This document shows, one piece after another, positions 1 through 8,450 of a stretch of DNA of 64,000 bases. The first letter of the stretch is position 1. Each line of letters opens with the position of its first letter. Under the pieces are notes generated by a model, which was given only the letters and a program-made list of their open reading frames with translations, was not told the DNA's origin and ran no database searches. This DNA comes from an uncultured Bacteroidales bacterium (GTDB lineage: Bacteria; Bacteroidota; Bacteroidia; Bacteroidales; F082). The position numbers were made by a program, and so were the translations under genes. The stretch covers positions 392,524-456,523 of the forward strand of contig CAJOHD010000001.1 of the NCBI GenBank assembly GCA_905234275.1. Reading direction: 5' to 3'.

Positions 1-216
1 GGTGAAATAAAGGTTTTGAGAGGAAATCTTGAGGAATTGCCATTCCCATTATTGACACAAAATCAAGATAGAGCTTTGGTGTCGATGGTAACAGCAGTAT
101 TAGAAGGTGATGATGAGTCTAAATTGTTGATTCAGAGATATGTTTATGACATTTTCGGTATTACTAACAAACAAGTTGAATATATAAATAGCAAAATTTA
201 TGGAAAAGTTAATTGA
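1..216 (+). CDS. C-terminal end of a type II DNA methyltransferase (partial)
   Basis: The reading frame is open from the first base, so this is the 3' end of a gene that starts outside the window. The visible tail contains LRGNLEELPFP, a stretch I recognise from the C-terminal end of N6-adenine methyltransferases of type II restriction systems. The catalytic part (NPPY and SAM motifs) lies upstream and cannot be checked. The last 17 bases overlap the next gene, which encodes an endonuclease fold. This tight overlap supports a methyltransferase-endonuclease pair. The class is inferred from tail similarity and context only. Confidence 0.6.
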   Translation, partial: GEIKVLRGNLEELPFPLLTQNQDRALVSMVTAVLEGDDESKLLIQRYVYDIFGITNKQVEYINSKIYGKVN

Positions 217-919
217 AGAATTAAAAGTATGCATAAGTGCATTAAATAACAAAATTGGTCATCAAAAAGATCTGGATGACGATGTTTTGGAAAAATTGTA
301 CTCCGTTTTTCCTTTTAATAAATTTGAATATGTTATAAGTCGCTTGATTTCATGTGGTATAATAGATTTCAAAGATTATTTAAATTTAAGAAACTCATAT
401 CTAGAAAGGAATAAATACTTGTATGTGTTTGAGATAACGGCTCCGAGGACATTTGGCGAAACTTGGGCGCAACGTCATTTAAATGAGTTGGTTCAAGAAT
501 TAAGACGACCATCGTCAAGTCTTGATCCTAATTATTCTGGTCAATATGATTTTTGGTATAATGGAATAAAAATAGAGGTTAAGGCATCACGTGCTGTTAA
601 ACGTGAAAGTGGAGAAGCTCTGATTATTAAAGCGTTATCAAGTGATTCAAAATCTGGTTTTGATATGAATTTTCAACAAATTAAACCTGGATGTTGTGAT
701 GTTTTTGTATGGATTGCCGTCTGGAGGGATTTGATTAGATACTGGGTGTTATCAAGTGACGATGTTAAGTGTAATGCGTACTATTCTAAAGGCCAGCACC
801 GCGGTAATACTGGAGAGGGTCAATTGTGGATTACCGAAAAGAATATTAGGGAGTTTAAACAATATGAAGTATCACCAAGAGATATTTTGGACAAAATAGT
901 TGAGAAAGCAGGCAAATAG
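200..919 (+). CDS. Type II restriction endonuclease, PD-(D/E)XK type
   Basis: A 239-residue protein predicted to cut unmodified DNA as the partner of the upstream methyltransferase. The likely active site is D117 followed by E126-V-K128, within YDFWYNGIKIEVKAS; this is the D-x(n)-(E/D)-x-K spacing of PD-(D/E)XK nucleases. The conserved-looking block PRTFGETWAQRHLNEL (about residues 82-97) precedes it. The ATG start lies inside the end of the methyltransferase gene, which suggests translational coupling. The gene is AT-rich compared with the housekeeping genes that follow, as is usual for transferred restriction systems. Recognition sequence and subtype cannot be read from the sequence. Confidence 0.75.
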   Translation: MEKLIEELKVCISALNNKIGHQKDLDDDVLEKLYSVFPFNKFEYVISRLISCGIIDFKDYLNLRNSYLERNKYLYVFEITAPRTFGETWAQRHLNELVQELRRPSSSLDPNYSGQYDFWYNGIKIEVKASRAVKRESGEALIIKALSSDSKSGFDMNFQQIKPGCCDVFVWIAVWRDLIRYWVLSSDDVKCNAYYSKGQHRGNTGEGQLWITEKNIREFKQYEVSPRDILDKIVEKAGK

Positions 920-947
920 ATTTTTTTTCGGTGTCGGTGTGATTACC

Positions 948-1646
948 TCAAACAATGCGTTTTATCGCACTTAAAAAATGTGTGTGTTTTCCTAACTCCT
1001 TATTGAAAACACCAGTTTGGTCAAGTGAATCAATTCTGACTTTTCCGGAGGCATGGATGATTTTTTCGTTGTCCAAAATGATGCCGACATGCACTATATG
1101 ATGCTCTTCGTTTTCGAAAAACGCAATGTCGCCAGCCTTCGCTTCTGTCAGGAAATACACGTCTTCGCCGCATTCCACCTGCTGTGAGGCATCACGTGGT
1201 AACTTGATTCCGATAGTCTTTGCGCACAATTGCACGAAAGCGGAGCAGTCGATGCCGAAAACGGTCCTTCCTCCCCAGCGATACGGCACGTCAAGAAGCT
1301 TTAACGTGTTGTTAATGAAACTGTTAGCTTCAATGCAGCATTTGTCTTTTGAATAAACCGTCGTTCCGAAAGTCAAAATTTTTGAATCATATAACTCAAT
1401 CGGATTGTTGACCACATAGCAATCGCTTGAAGCTAATGCCTTAAATGCATCTTCTTGAATATCAAAGTGTTGCAGACTTCTGATCCAGCCTTCATATCCG
1501 TCGTATTCCATCTTGATATAAAGCCAGTCGCCGTTTTTCTCCAAGACTTCGTAAAGGTCGTTAAACAACAATTCAGTCACCAGTTCGCTCTCGTGATGAG
1601 GCTCTTTTCTAACAGGGATTGCCGATAAAGTGCAGATTCCAAACAT
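948..1646 (-). CDS. NlpC/P60 family cysteine peptidase with N-terminal SH3-like domain
   Basis: Predicted cell-wall hydrolase that cuts peptide bonds in peptidoglycan or its fragments. With the start used here (MFGICTLSAIPVR), residues 1-60 look like a bacterial SH3 domain and the rest is NlpC/P60. The catalytic cysteine is C134 in GIDCSAF, with H186 (VHVGI) and H198 (IIHAS) completing the triad. The open frame extends 21 codons further upstream, but that stretch contains a Bacteroidota promoter (TAACTTTGC), so the inner ATG is the real start. No signal peptide is visible, so export is uncertain; some family members act on cytoplasmic muropeptides. Confidence 0.85.
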   Translation of the reverse strand: MFGICTLSAIPVRKEPHHESELVTELLFNDLYEVLEKNGDWLYIKMEYDGYEGWIRSLQHFDIQEDAFKALASSDCYVVNNPIELYDSKILTFGTTVYSKDKCCIEANSFINNTLKLLDVPYRWGGRTVFGIDCSAFVQLCAKTIGIKLPRDASQQVECGEDVYFLTEAKAGDIAFFENEEHHIVHVGIILDNEKIIHASGKVRIDSLDQTGVFNKELGKHTHFLSAIKRIV

Positions 1647-1662
1647 AATTGAAACTTTTTTT

Positions 1663-1696
1663 GCAAAGTTACAAGAAATTTCCTTATTTTTACAAG
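1663..1696 (-). promoter_or_regulatory. Promoter of the NlpC/P60 gene
   Basis: On the minus strand, TTG is followed by 21 bases and TAACTTTGC, matching the Bacteroidota sigma-A consensus. It lies inside the longest open frame of the NlpC gene and decides the start at 1646. Confidence 0.75.
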
Positions 1697-1747
1697 TTAA
1701 TTTTTTCATTTTGAAAAATAACTTATTTTATTTTTAAATCATTGATT

Positions 1748-3811
1748 ATGAGTAAGATAAAGGCTGTTGTAGAAAAGATTCGCCATTCATATTATGGTAT
1801 AATGAAGGTCTCGGCTTTCGTTTTGACCATCTTGATTATCATCGCGCTGATGCCGCGAAACGTCAAATTTAAATATGAATATCAGAAAATGCGCCCCTGG
1901 CCGCATGAAAGCCTTTACGCTCCGTTCAACTTCCCGATTTACAAGTCAGACGAGACTGTGAAGAAGGAAAAAGAAGAGGCATTGAAGAGCGTGGAGCCGA
2001 TCTTTGTGTTTGATGCGCTTGGAACTGAAAACGGTCGCGAAAAGCTGCTCAAAGACTTTGATTATCAATGGAATGATACTATTGGCGATAAGGATTATTA
2101 TAGAAATCTGATACTGAATATTTACGACCATATCGAGAATAACGGCATAGTGGCGAAAAACGACCGAACCAACAATTTCAAAGGCGATGAGATGGTGGTT
2201 GTGGTGCGCAATAAGGTGCAAACCAAGTGCAAATACGATGATTTGAACACCATGGCGACAGCTTCGGCTTACATCCAAAGTCAAATCTCGAAGATATCGG
2301 ATTATAAGACTATGCAATTGATTAGCAATTTGTTACATAATTCTTTGCGACAAAATGTAATCTATTCGGAGAGCATGACGAAGCAGGCCGAGAAGATGGC
2401 TGTCGATAATATCATGCTGACTTTCGGAATGGTTCAGAAAGACGAGCTCATCATCATGGAAGGGGAGATCGTGACAGAGGAGAAGTATCAGATTATCAGC
2501 TCGTTACAACGTGAATACGCCGACATTACCGCTAAAAATTTCTTCAGCAGAAACTACATGCTTTATGGCCAGCTGCTTTTGGTGACTATTGTTTTATTAG
2601 CTTTGTACATGACTCTCAGGATGTTACGTCCTGATATTTTCGAGCAGCTGCGTTACATCAACTTGATTTTGTTGCTGATGCTGGTGATGATAGTGCCGTC
2701 GTTCCTCCTTGTAAAATATTCTCCATCAATGATTTACATGATGCCTGTGGCGATCATGGCGATGCTGCTGATGACGTTCTTCGATGCCCGCATCTCCATC
2801 ATTGTGCAGGTTATGACACTGGTTATCATCAGCTTGGTGGTGCCTAACCCGTTCCAGTATTTCTTCGTCCAGATGCTGGTGTCGTTCGTCGCAATCTTCA
2901 GCATGACCAAGCGCACGCGTAGAGCCAGTTATTTCGGCACTTCGCTGGCGGTTTTTGCCACTTATGTCATCGTGTATTTCGGCATGATGCTCATTTATGA
3001 CGGCGGCTTCGACTCTCTCAACCTGACCACTATCTTTATCTATGCTGGTAACGCTTTCTTCACTATGTTGGCGCTTCCGCTGGCCTTCCTGTTCGAGCGC
3101 GTGTTCGGTTTTGTCACCGATCTTTCTTTGCTCGAATTAAGCAATACCAACAGTCCGCTGTTACGAAAGCTGGCGTCGGAGGCTCCTGGAACCTTCCAGC
3201 ATGCGATGCAGGTTGCCGACCTCTGCGAGGAGGTTATATATAATATAGGTGGCAATGCGCTGCTCGTCCGCACAGGCGCGATGTATCACGATATCGGAAA
3301 GACACGCAATCCGTTCTATTTCATTGAAAATCAGAATGGTAAATATAATCCGCATGACGATGTGTCGTATTCTGAAAGTGCTCAGATTATCATCAGCCAT
3401 GTTATTGACGGAATTGAGATCTGCCGAAAATATCGTATTCCAGAGCAGATTATCGACTTTGTGAGGACTCACCATGGTACTCGTCGTACGGAATATTTCT
3501 ACCAGATGGAACTGCGCGAAAACCCTGATGGCGTTGATGAACGCGACTTCTGCTACCACGGACCGGTGCCGTTCTCTAAGGAGACAGCTGTGCTGATGAT
3601 GTGCGATGCCGTCGAGGCCGCTTCACGAAGCATGCAAGAAAAGACAGAGGAGTCGCTTAACAAGCTCGTCGACAACATCATCGACGGTCAGATGAAAGCT
3701 CACCAGTTCGACAACACCAACATCACCTTCCACGATATCTCCGTGACGAAGAAAGTGTTGAAAAAGAAGCTGATGAGCATATATCACGTTAGAATAGCTT
3801 ATCCGGATTGA
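1748..3811 (+). CDS. pgpH: PgpH-like 7TM-HD phosphohydrolase (probable c-di-AMP phosphodiesterase)
   Basis: An integral membrane protein of 687 residues from the ATG used here; a TTG two codons earlier is also possible. One N-terminal membrane segment (about 20-38) is followed by a long extracytoplasmic domain, then about seven hydrophobic segments (about 275-460), then a cytoplasmic HD domain. HD metal ligands are visible at H514-D515 (YHDIGKTRNP), with a following HVI and HHGTRR motif. This is the architecture of PgpH, which hydrolyses cyclic di-AMP in Listeria and relatives. The reaction is inferred from the family. The next gene follows after 20 bases and may be co-transcribed. Confidence 0.85.
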   Translation: MSKIKAVVEKIRHSYYGIMKVSAFVLTILIIIALMPRNVKFKYEYQKMRPWPHESLYAPFNFPIYKSDETVKKEKEEALKSVEPIFVFDALGTENGREKLLKDFDYQWNDTIGDKDYYRNLILNIYDHIENNGIVAKNDRTNNFKGDEMVVVVRNKVQTKCKYDDLNTMATASAYIQSQISKISDYKTMQLISNLLHNSLRQNVIYSESMTKQAEKMAVDNIMLTFGMVQKDELIIMEGEIVTEEKYQIISSLQREYADITAKNFFSRNYMLYGQLLLVTIVLLALYMTLRMLRPDIFEQLRYINLILLLMLVMIVPSFLLVKYSPSMIYMMPVAIMAMLLMTFFDARISIIVQVMTLVIISLVVPNPFQYFFVQMLVSFVAIFSMTKRTRRASYFGTSLAVFATYVIVYFGMMLIYDGGFDSLNLTTIFIYAGNAFFTMLALPLAFLFERVFGFVTDLSLLELSNTNSPLLRKLASEAPGTFQHAMQVADLCEEVIYNIGGNALLVRTGAMYHDIGKTRNPFYFIENQNGKYNPHDDVSYSESAQIIISHVIDGIEICRKYRIPEQIIDFVRTHHGTRRTEYFYQMELRENPDGVDERDFCYHGPVPFSKETAVLMMCDAVEAASRSMQEKTEESLNKLVDNIIDGQMKAHQFDNTNITFHDISVTKKVLKKKLMSIYHVRIAYPD

Positions 3812-3831
3812 TAAATTAAATTATAGAAATC

Positions 3832-4320
3832 ATGAAAAAATTCTTATTGACAACCATAGCCTTAGTCGCTTTCTTTTCATCTTGCGGCAGTTCTGACAAT
3901 AACAAAAAAGAGAGCAATAAGCAAGATGCAACTGTTTCAGAATCAACAGCTAACGAAAAGTCTTACGTGAAAGTGATTTCGTATAAAGACTTCGTTAAAA
4001 ACATTTGGGATTTTGAAGCAAACCCTACGGAGTTCGTTTTCAAAGGCAACAAGCCTTGTGTGGTTGACTTCTACGCCACCTGGTGCGGTCCATGCAAGAT
4101 GGTTGCCCCGATTTTGGAGAAGCTGGCTCAGGAATATGACGGCAAAGTCGATTTCTACAAAGTAGATACCGACAAAGAGCAGAAGCTCGCTATGGTGTTG
4201 AAAATCCAGTACTTACCAACGATTTTATTCGCAAAAGAAGGCGCTCAGCCAGAGAAATCGGTAGGCGCGAAAGACGAAGCATATTTTCGTTCACAAATCA
4301 ACAAGCTGTTAGGTGAATAA
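3832..4320 (+). CDS. Thioredoxin-like lipoprotein
   Basis: An exported thiol-disulfide protein. The N-terminus is a lipoprotein signal ending at C18 (FFSSC), followed by a charged, serine-rich linker to about residue 45. The thioredoxin fold follows, with the classic active site W84-C85-G86-P87-C88 and the cis-proline block YLPTILF. The CGPC site is typical of thioredoxins rather than of DsbA. The protein is therefore probably a reductant in the periplasm. It overlaps the next gene by 8 bases and sits 20 bases after pgpH, so the three genes probably form one operon. Confidence 0.9.
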   Translation: MKKFLLTTIALVAFFSSCGSSDNNKKESNKQDATVSESTANEKSYVKVISYKDFVKNIWDFEANPTEFVFKGNKPCVVDFYATWCGPCKMVAPILEKLAQEYDGKVDFYKVDTDKEQKLAMVLKIQYLPTILFAKEGAQPEKSVGAKDEAYFRSQINKLLGE

Positions 4321-4981
4321 CATTTTCCCGACATCGTATCTGCCTGACATTCAGTATATTGCGCTGTTTTTAAAAAATGAGGCGCCGAAGATAGAACTGT
4401 TCGAGACCTATCAGAAACAATCGTGCCGAACACGTTGTAATGTGATGACAGCCAATGGTTTGCAGACATTAACAGTGCCTATCGTTAAAACCAACGGCAA
4501 CCACACTTTGACAAAAGACATCGCGATAAGTTATAAAGAACCCTGGCAACAGATTCACCAGCGCTGTTTGGAGGCGGCATATCGCAAAACGCCTTATTTC
4601 GACTACTATTTCCCTTATTTGGAAAAGGCTTTTTCGACCCGATTCGACAAGCTCATCGACTTAAATGAGTTCTGTTTGAAATTCATCCTTAAAGTATTGA
4701 AAATCAATAAAGAAATAGTTTATACTGAAGATTTTGAGCCGATTTCTGATCCGGAAGATTATCGTGTCAAGCTTTCCAAATGGTCGCCTGATTCGACAGA
4801 TTTTCCAAAGTATTATCAAGTGTTCAGCGACAGGCAGCCGTTTGTCTCGAATTTGTCAGTCATCGATTTGATTTTCAACGAAGGACTGGAGGCGATTAAC
4901 TATTTAGATGTCATTTCGAGCTGTTGTTCCCCACGTCATTTCGACCGACCGCAGGGAGTGGAGAAATCTCCTGCAAATTGA
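4313..4981 (+). CDS. WbqC-like family protein
   Basis: A 222-residue protein of the WbqC family, recognised from the opening SYLPDIQYIALFL and the central WQQIHQRCLEAAYRKTPYFDYYFPYLEKAF. Family members sit in polysaccharide or glycan gene clusters, but their reaction is not established. The start is GTG inside the stop of the preceding gene. The last roughly 16 residues (PRHFDRPQGVEKSPAN) are translated from the left arm of a dispersed palindromic repeat. The native C-terminus has therefore probably been replaced or extended by repeat insertion. Confidence 0.8.
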   Translation: MNNIFPTSYLPDIQYIALFLKNEAPKIELFETYQKQSCRTRCNVMTANGLQTLTVPIVKTNGNHTLTKDIAISYKEPWQQIHQRCLEAAYRKTPYFDYYFPYLEKAFSTRFDKLIDLNEFCLKFILKVLKINKEIVYTEDFEPISDPEDYRVKLSKWSPDSTDFPKYYQVFSDRQPFVSNLSVIDLIFNEGLEAINYLDVISSCCSPRHFDRPQGVEKSPAN

Positions 4982-5058
4982 ATGAGATTTATTCGCCTGC
5001 GGCGAATGCTTTCGCTTCGCTCAGGTCTCCGTTCCGTTTCACTTCAGTCGAAATGACG
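4934..5058. repeat. Dispersed palindromic element, copy 1
   Basis: About 125 bp with terminal inverted repeat CGTCATTTCGA/TCGAAATGACG and inner arms GGAGAAATCTC and a diverged GAGATTT/GTCTCC. The middle carries an extra GC-rich insert (GCCTGCGGCGAATGC) not seen in the other copies. The left arm supplies the stop codon of the WbqC-like gene. Confidence 0.85.
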
Positions 5059-5064
5059 ATTTTT

Positions 5065-5094
5065 TTGTACATTGTATTAATTTTTGTATATTTG
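5065..5094 (+). promoter_or_regulatory. Promoter of the deoxyhypusine-synthase-like gene
   Basis: TTG (5065-5067), a 19-base spacer and TATATTTG (5087-5094). It lies directly after repeat copy 1 and 44 bases before the ATG. Confidence 0.75.
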
Positions 5095-5138
5095 CAGATT
5101 AAAATTATTCGAAATTTCAACATAAAAAACTAAATAAA

Positions 5139-6188
5139 ATGGCAAGAAAACTTGAAAAGAAAGACTTATTGAAGAATGTCGTGAAGCACATCGACATCAA
5201 GAAGTACGACTCAACAGAAATCATCGATGCAATGCGCAATATGTCGTTCACATCACGCGACACTGCCCGCGCCGCCGACATCTACATGATGATGGTGAAG
5301 GAAAAGAACTGCACCAACATCCTCACTCTGGCCGGTTCGACCTCAGCAGCAGGCTGTATGCAGGTTTACGTCGACATGGTTCGCAACAAAATGATTGACG
5401 TCGTCGTCTCGACAGGCGCTTCAGTCATCGATATGGACCTCTTCGAAGCCCTTGGTTTTAAACACTATATCGGTGAAAAAGAGAACATCATCCCTGACAC
5501 AAAACTTCGCGAACTCTACATCGACCGTATTTACGACACATTCATCGATGAGGAACAGCTTCAAGTGTGCGACCATGCCACATACGAGCTCGCCAACATC
5601 CTCGAGCCACGTCCATATTCATCACGTGAGTTCTTGTGGAACCTTGGTAAATGGCTGCATGAAGGCCACGGCGTGAAGAAAGACAGCCTCATCCAGACAT
5701 GCTACGAGTGCGGCGTCCCGATGTTCTGCCCAGCATTCTCAGATTCTTCAGCAGGTTTCGGTATCGGTCTGCACCAGTGGGAGCGCAAGAATGCCGGCAA
5801 GCCATACGTGAGCATCGACTCAGTCGCCGACTTCCTCGAGCTGACAGAAATCAAGATGGCTGCTCCACAGACAGGCTTGTTCATGGTCGGTGGCGGTACA
5901 CCTAAGAACTTCGCTCAGGACACTGTCGTCTGCGCTGAAATCCTCGGTCACGAGGTGCCAATGCACAAATACGCTATCCAGATCACCGTTGCTGACGTCC
6001 GCGATGGCGCTTGCTCATCATCAACATTGCTCGAGGCAGGTTCATGGGGCAAGGTCAGCGAGAAGCTCCAGCAGATGGTATATGCCGAAGGTACAACTGT
6101 CATCCCGATGATTGCATCTTACGTATATCACAACGGTCCTTGGAAGAAGAGAGAGTACAAGAATTGGCAAAAGATTTATCAAAAATAG
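5139..6188 (+). CDS. Deoxyhypusine synthase-like protein
   Basis: A 349-residue NAD-dependent enzyme of the deoxyhypusine synthase family. The Rossmann-like region (LTLAGSTSAAGCMQVYVDM, VVSTGASVIDMD, about 65-105) is clear. The residue equivalent to the catalytic lysine is K305 in SWGKVSEKLQ. In eukaryotes and archaea the enzyme modifies eIF5A with spermidine. Bacteria have no eIF5A, and bacterial homologues are thought to act in polyamine metabolism, for example as homospermidine-synthase-like enzymes. An agmatinase further along the window fits that view. Substrate is an inference. The gene has its own promoter and no downstream partner in the same operon. Confidence 0.85.
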   Translation: MARKLEKKDLLKNVVKHIDIKKYDSTEIIDAMRNMSFTSRDTARAADIYMMMVKEKNCTNILTLAGSTSAAGCMQVYVDMVRNKMIDVVVSTGASVIDMDLFEALGFKHYIGEKENIIPDTKLRELYIDRIYDTFIDEEQLQVCDHATYELANILEPRPYSSREFLWNLGKWLHEGHGVKKDSLIQTCYECGVPMFCPAFSDSSAGFGIGLHQWERKNAGKPYVSIDSVADFLELTEIKMAAPQTGLFMVGGGTPKNFAQDTVVCAEILGHEVPMHKYAIQITVADVRDGACSSSTLLEAGSWGKVSEKLQQMVYAEGTTVIPMIASYVYHNGPWKKREYKNWQKIYQK

Positions 6189-6269
6189 TTTTTAGTCGTT
6201 AGTCGTTAGTCGTTAGTTTTTAGAACTAGTTGACTAATGACTAAAGTCTAAAGACTAAAGACTAAAGAC
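6189..6269. repeat. Degenerate heptamer tract forming an inverted pair (TTAGTCG / ACTAAAG)
   Basis: Three to four TTAGTCG-like units are followed, after a short AT spacer, by about five GACTAAA units. The two halves are complementary, so the transcript could form a long imperfect hairpin between the deoxyhypusine-synthase-like gene and hutI. Confidence 0.75.
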
Positions 6270-6270
6270 C

Positions 6271-7515
6271 ATGTTAATAATTAACATTAAGGAACTTTGC
6301 GGCATCGTGGAGGACGGCAGCTTATGGAAAGCCGGCTCCGCGATGTCGGACGTTAAGCGCATCAAGAATGCATACCTATATATAAAAGGTAGCAAGATTG
6401 CCGACTATGGCGAGATGAAATCTCCGAAATACCAGGAATATCTGGCAAAGGAGAAGAAAGTCGTCGACGCCAAGGGCGGTTTGGTCTTGCCTGCGTTCTG
6501 CGACTCGCACACCCATTTGGTGTATGCTAACTCGCGCGAGATGGAGTTTTGCGACAAGATTCGTGGCTTGAGCTACGAGGAGATTGCAAAAAGGGGAGGA
6601 GGAATCCTTAACTCTGCGAAAGCCACCGCAGCCGCTAGCGAAGACGAACTTTATGAGTCGGCGATGCAGCGTCTCGACGAGATCATGCACATGGGAACCG
6701 GCGCCGTCGAGATCAAGAGTGGCTACGGATTGACCACCGAGAGCGAGCTGAAGCTTCTGCGTGTGATACGTCGTATGAAGGAGAACTCTCCGATGACGAT
6801 AAAGGCGAATTTCCTTGGCGCTCACGGCATCCCGATGGAGTACCGCGGACATCAGGAAGACTATGTTGACCTCGTCATCAACGAGATGATACCGCTTGTG
6901 GCAGCTGAGGATTTGGCAGATTTCATTGACGTTTTCTGCGACAAAGGCTTCTTCACTGTCGAAGACACTGAGCGCATCTTGATGGCTGGCATCAAATACG
7001 GCATGCGTCCGAAGATTCATGCCAACGAGATGGCTGTCTCAGGAGGCGTGCAGGTAGGCGTGAAATACGGTGCTATCTCTGTTGACCATCTCGAACAGAT
7101 GGGAAAAGAGGAAATCGAGGCGTTGAAAGGCTCCGACACCATGCCGACGGTGCTTCCTGGCTGTGCGTTCTTCCTGAACCTGCCGCTTTCACCGGTGCGC
7201 GATATGATTAACGCAGGTTTACCGGTAGCTATGGCGTCAGACTTCAATCCAGGAACGTCGCCATCAGGCAATATGCAGTTTGTGCTCTCATGCGCCTGCA
7301 TCCGCTATCGCATGACACCGGAAGAGGCGTTGAATGCTACAACTTTGAACACTGCCTACGCAATGGATGTAGCTGACGAGCTCGGTTCAATCACCAAAGG
7401 CAAAATTGCCAATGTGATCATCACCAAGCCGATGACGCAGCTTGAGTTCATGCCGTATTATTATGGCGCGAACAAAGTCGCGAAGATGATCATTAAAGGA
7501 AAGTTGAGGGTTTAG
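6271..7515 (+). CDS. hutI: Imidazolonepropionase
   Basis: Third step of histidine degradation: hydrolyses 4-imidazolone-5-propionate to N-formimino-L-glutamate. The 414-residue length is normal. The amidohydrolase metal motif H80-T-H82 (CDSHTHLVYANSR) is present, followed by GAVEIKSGYGL, KIHANEMAVSGG (metal-binding His) and ASDFNPGTSPSGNMQ (catalytic Asp). It is cytoplasmic. The next enzyme, formiminoglutamate processing, is encoded by ftcD at 15657, about 8 kb away, so the pathway is split in this genome. No good promoter is seen immediately upstream; a heptamer tract fills the gap. Confidence 0.95.
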   Translation: MLIINIKELCGIVEDGSLWKAGSAMSDVKRIKNAYLYIKGSKIADYGEMKSPKYQEYLAKEKKVVDAKGGLVLPAFCDSHTHLVYANSREMEFCDKIRGLSYEEIAKRGGGILNSAKATAAASEDELYESAMQRLDEIMHMGTGAVEIKSGYGLTTESELKLLRVIRRMKENSPMTIKANFLGAHGIPMEYRGHQEDYVDLVINEMIPLVAAEDLADFIDVFCDKGFFTVEDTERILMAGIKYGMRPKIHANEMAVSGGVQVGVKYGAISVDHLEQMGKEEIEALKGSDTMPTVLPGCAFFLNLPLSPVRDMINAGLPVAMASDFNPGTSPSGNMQFVLSCACIRYRMTPEEALNATTLNTAYAMDVADELGSITKGKIANVIITKPMTQLEFMPYYYGANKVAKMIIKGKLRV

Positions 7516-7556
7516 AGTTGAGAGTGTAGAGTAGTTATAAAGTGTAAAGTTTATAG
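7513..7556. repeat. Degenerate short-repeat tract (GTTGAGA/GTGTAAAGT type)
   Basis: A tract of related 7-8 base words directly after hutI. The complementary words (CTCTAAACTCTCC...) recur at 8555-8602, so the two tracts are roughly inverted copies flanking the decayed ORF6N gene. Confidence 0.5.
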
Positions 7557-7557
7557 T

Positions 7558-7583
7558 AAGGACGTCTTTCGACGTCCTTTTTT
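7558..7583 (+). terminator. Intrinsic terminator after hutI
   Basis: Perfect 9-bp stem AAGGACGTC/GACGTCCTT with loop TTTC and a run of T. Confidence 0.9.
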
Positions 7584-7750
7584 CATTTTAATACATCCAA
7601 AATAAAATAAATACTTTTAGAATAAAAAGAAATACACAGAGAATAAAATGTTTTACACTTAGAATAAAATTATTGTCGGGTTATTATTATAATTTTGCCA
7701 ATGTAAATTTTCATAATTATATATATTTTTGCTTAATCATTATTGGGGGA

Positions 7751-7775
7751 GGGCGCCGCTAGGCGCCCTTTTTTG
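7751..7775 (+). terminator. Second intrinsic terminator in the hutI-ORF6N gap
   Basis: Stem GGGCGCC/GGCGCCC, loop GCTA, followed by six T. No gene lies between this and the terminator at 7558. It may therefore end an unseen short transcript or be a leftover of a lost gene. Confidence 0.85.
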
Positions 7776-7804
7776 TTGATGGCTAAATTATTTTTCAAAA
7801 GTTC

Positions 7805-7835
7805 TTGACAAACTGCGTATTTTGTCGTAAATTTG
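7805..7835 (+). promoter_or_regulatory. Promoter upstream of the decayed ORF6N gene
   Basis: TTG (7805-7807), 20-base spacer, TAAATTTG (7828-7835). The match is excellent even though the gene it drives is broken. Confidence 0.75.
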
Positions 7836-8425
7836 CAGCAAGATTCTAAAAATTCATTATTTACGGAAGGTAACAGTTTGTCGATTTACGACGAGGATTA
7901 TTTAAAATCCAAGATTTACATTATCAGAGGGGTTCAGGTGATGCTTGATGCTGATCTGGCTGAGATTTATGGTTATACTACAAAGCGATTCAACGAACAG
8001 GTTAAAAACAACATTGAGCGTTTTGATGACGATTTTAGGTTTCAATTAGATGTAACTGAATATAAAAACTTGAAGTCGAAATTTTCGACTTCAAGTTGGG
8101 GCGGTGCACGTAAACGACCGTATGCTTTTACATAATTGGGTATTTATTCCTTAATGACGGTTCTCAAAGGCGACTTGGCAGTAGACCAAAGCAAAAACTC
8201 ATAAAGCTTTTCAAAAAAGAATATCCTAATGTGGACATCACGCTGAAAACAACTGGAGGAATATATCACGATCGCTACATTTTTATTTATAGCGGCACTA
8301 AAAACGAGATGATTTTCCATTGTGGCGGTTCGTCGAAAGACGGTGGCCGTAGGGTTTCGTCAATCACCAAAGTCGAAGACGTGATGCTGTATCAAAATAT
8401 AATTGTCAGTTTGCAGTTGCAGTGA
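7833..8425 (+). pseudogene. Decayed ORF6N-domain gene
   Basis: Residues SKIYIIRGVQVMLDADLAEIYGYTTKRFNEQVKNNIERF are a good ORF6N (KilA-N-related, phage-type DNA-binding) domain. The frame then stops at TAA (8133-8135) where related proteins continue PYAFTE. After the stop the same frame reads LGIYSLMTVLKGDLAVDQSK, so the stop looks like one point mutation. About 20 codons later the frame shifts and joins a C-terminal piece (8198-8425, KLFKKEYPNVDITLKTT...GRRVSS), with the middle apparently deleted. The original ATG is also missing because the open frame begins inside the promoter. Three independent lesions make it a pseudogene. Confidence 0.75.
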
Positions 8426-8450
8426 GATTCCTCACTTCGTTCGGAATGAC
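8424..8450. repeat. Half copy of a GGAATGAC-type dispersed repeat
   Basis: GAGATTCCTCACTTCGTTCGGAATGAC is a variant of one arm of the palindromic element found at 4934, 17907, 19055, 23139, 24757 and 33710. It lies directly at the end of the pseudogene. Confidence 0.55.

Noticed and set aside
1..919. Type I restriction system
   Set aside because: No HsdR or HsdS features; the small PD-(D/E)XK protein next to a methyltransferase fits type II.
1647..1709. Longer NlpC/P60 protein beginning MKKLTCKNKE
   Set aside because: The extra codons contain a consensus promoter; the SH3 domain begins at the inner ATG.
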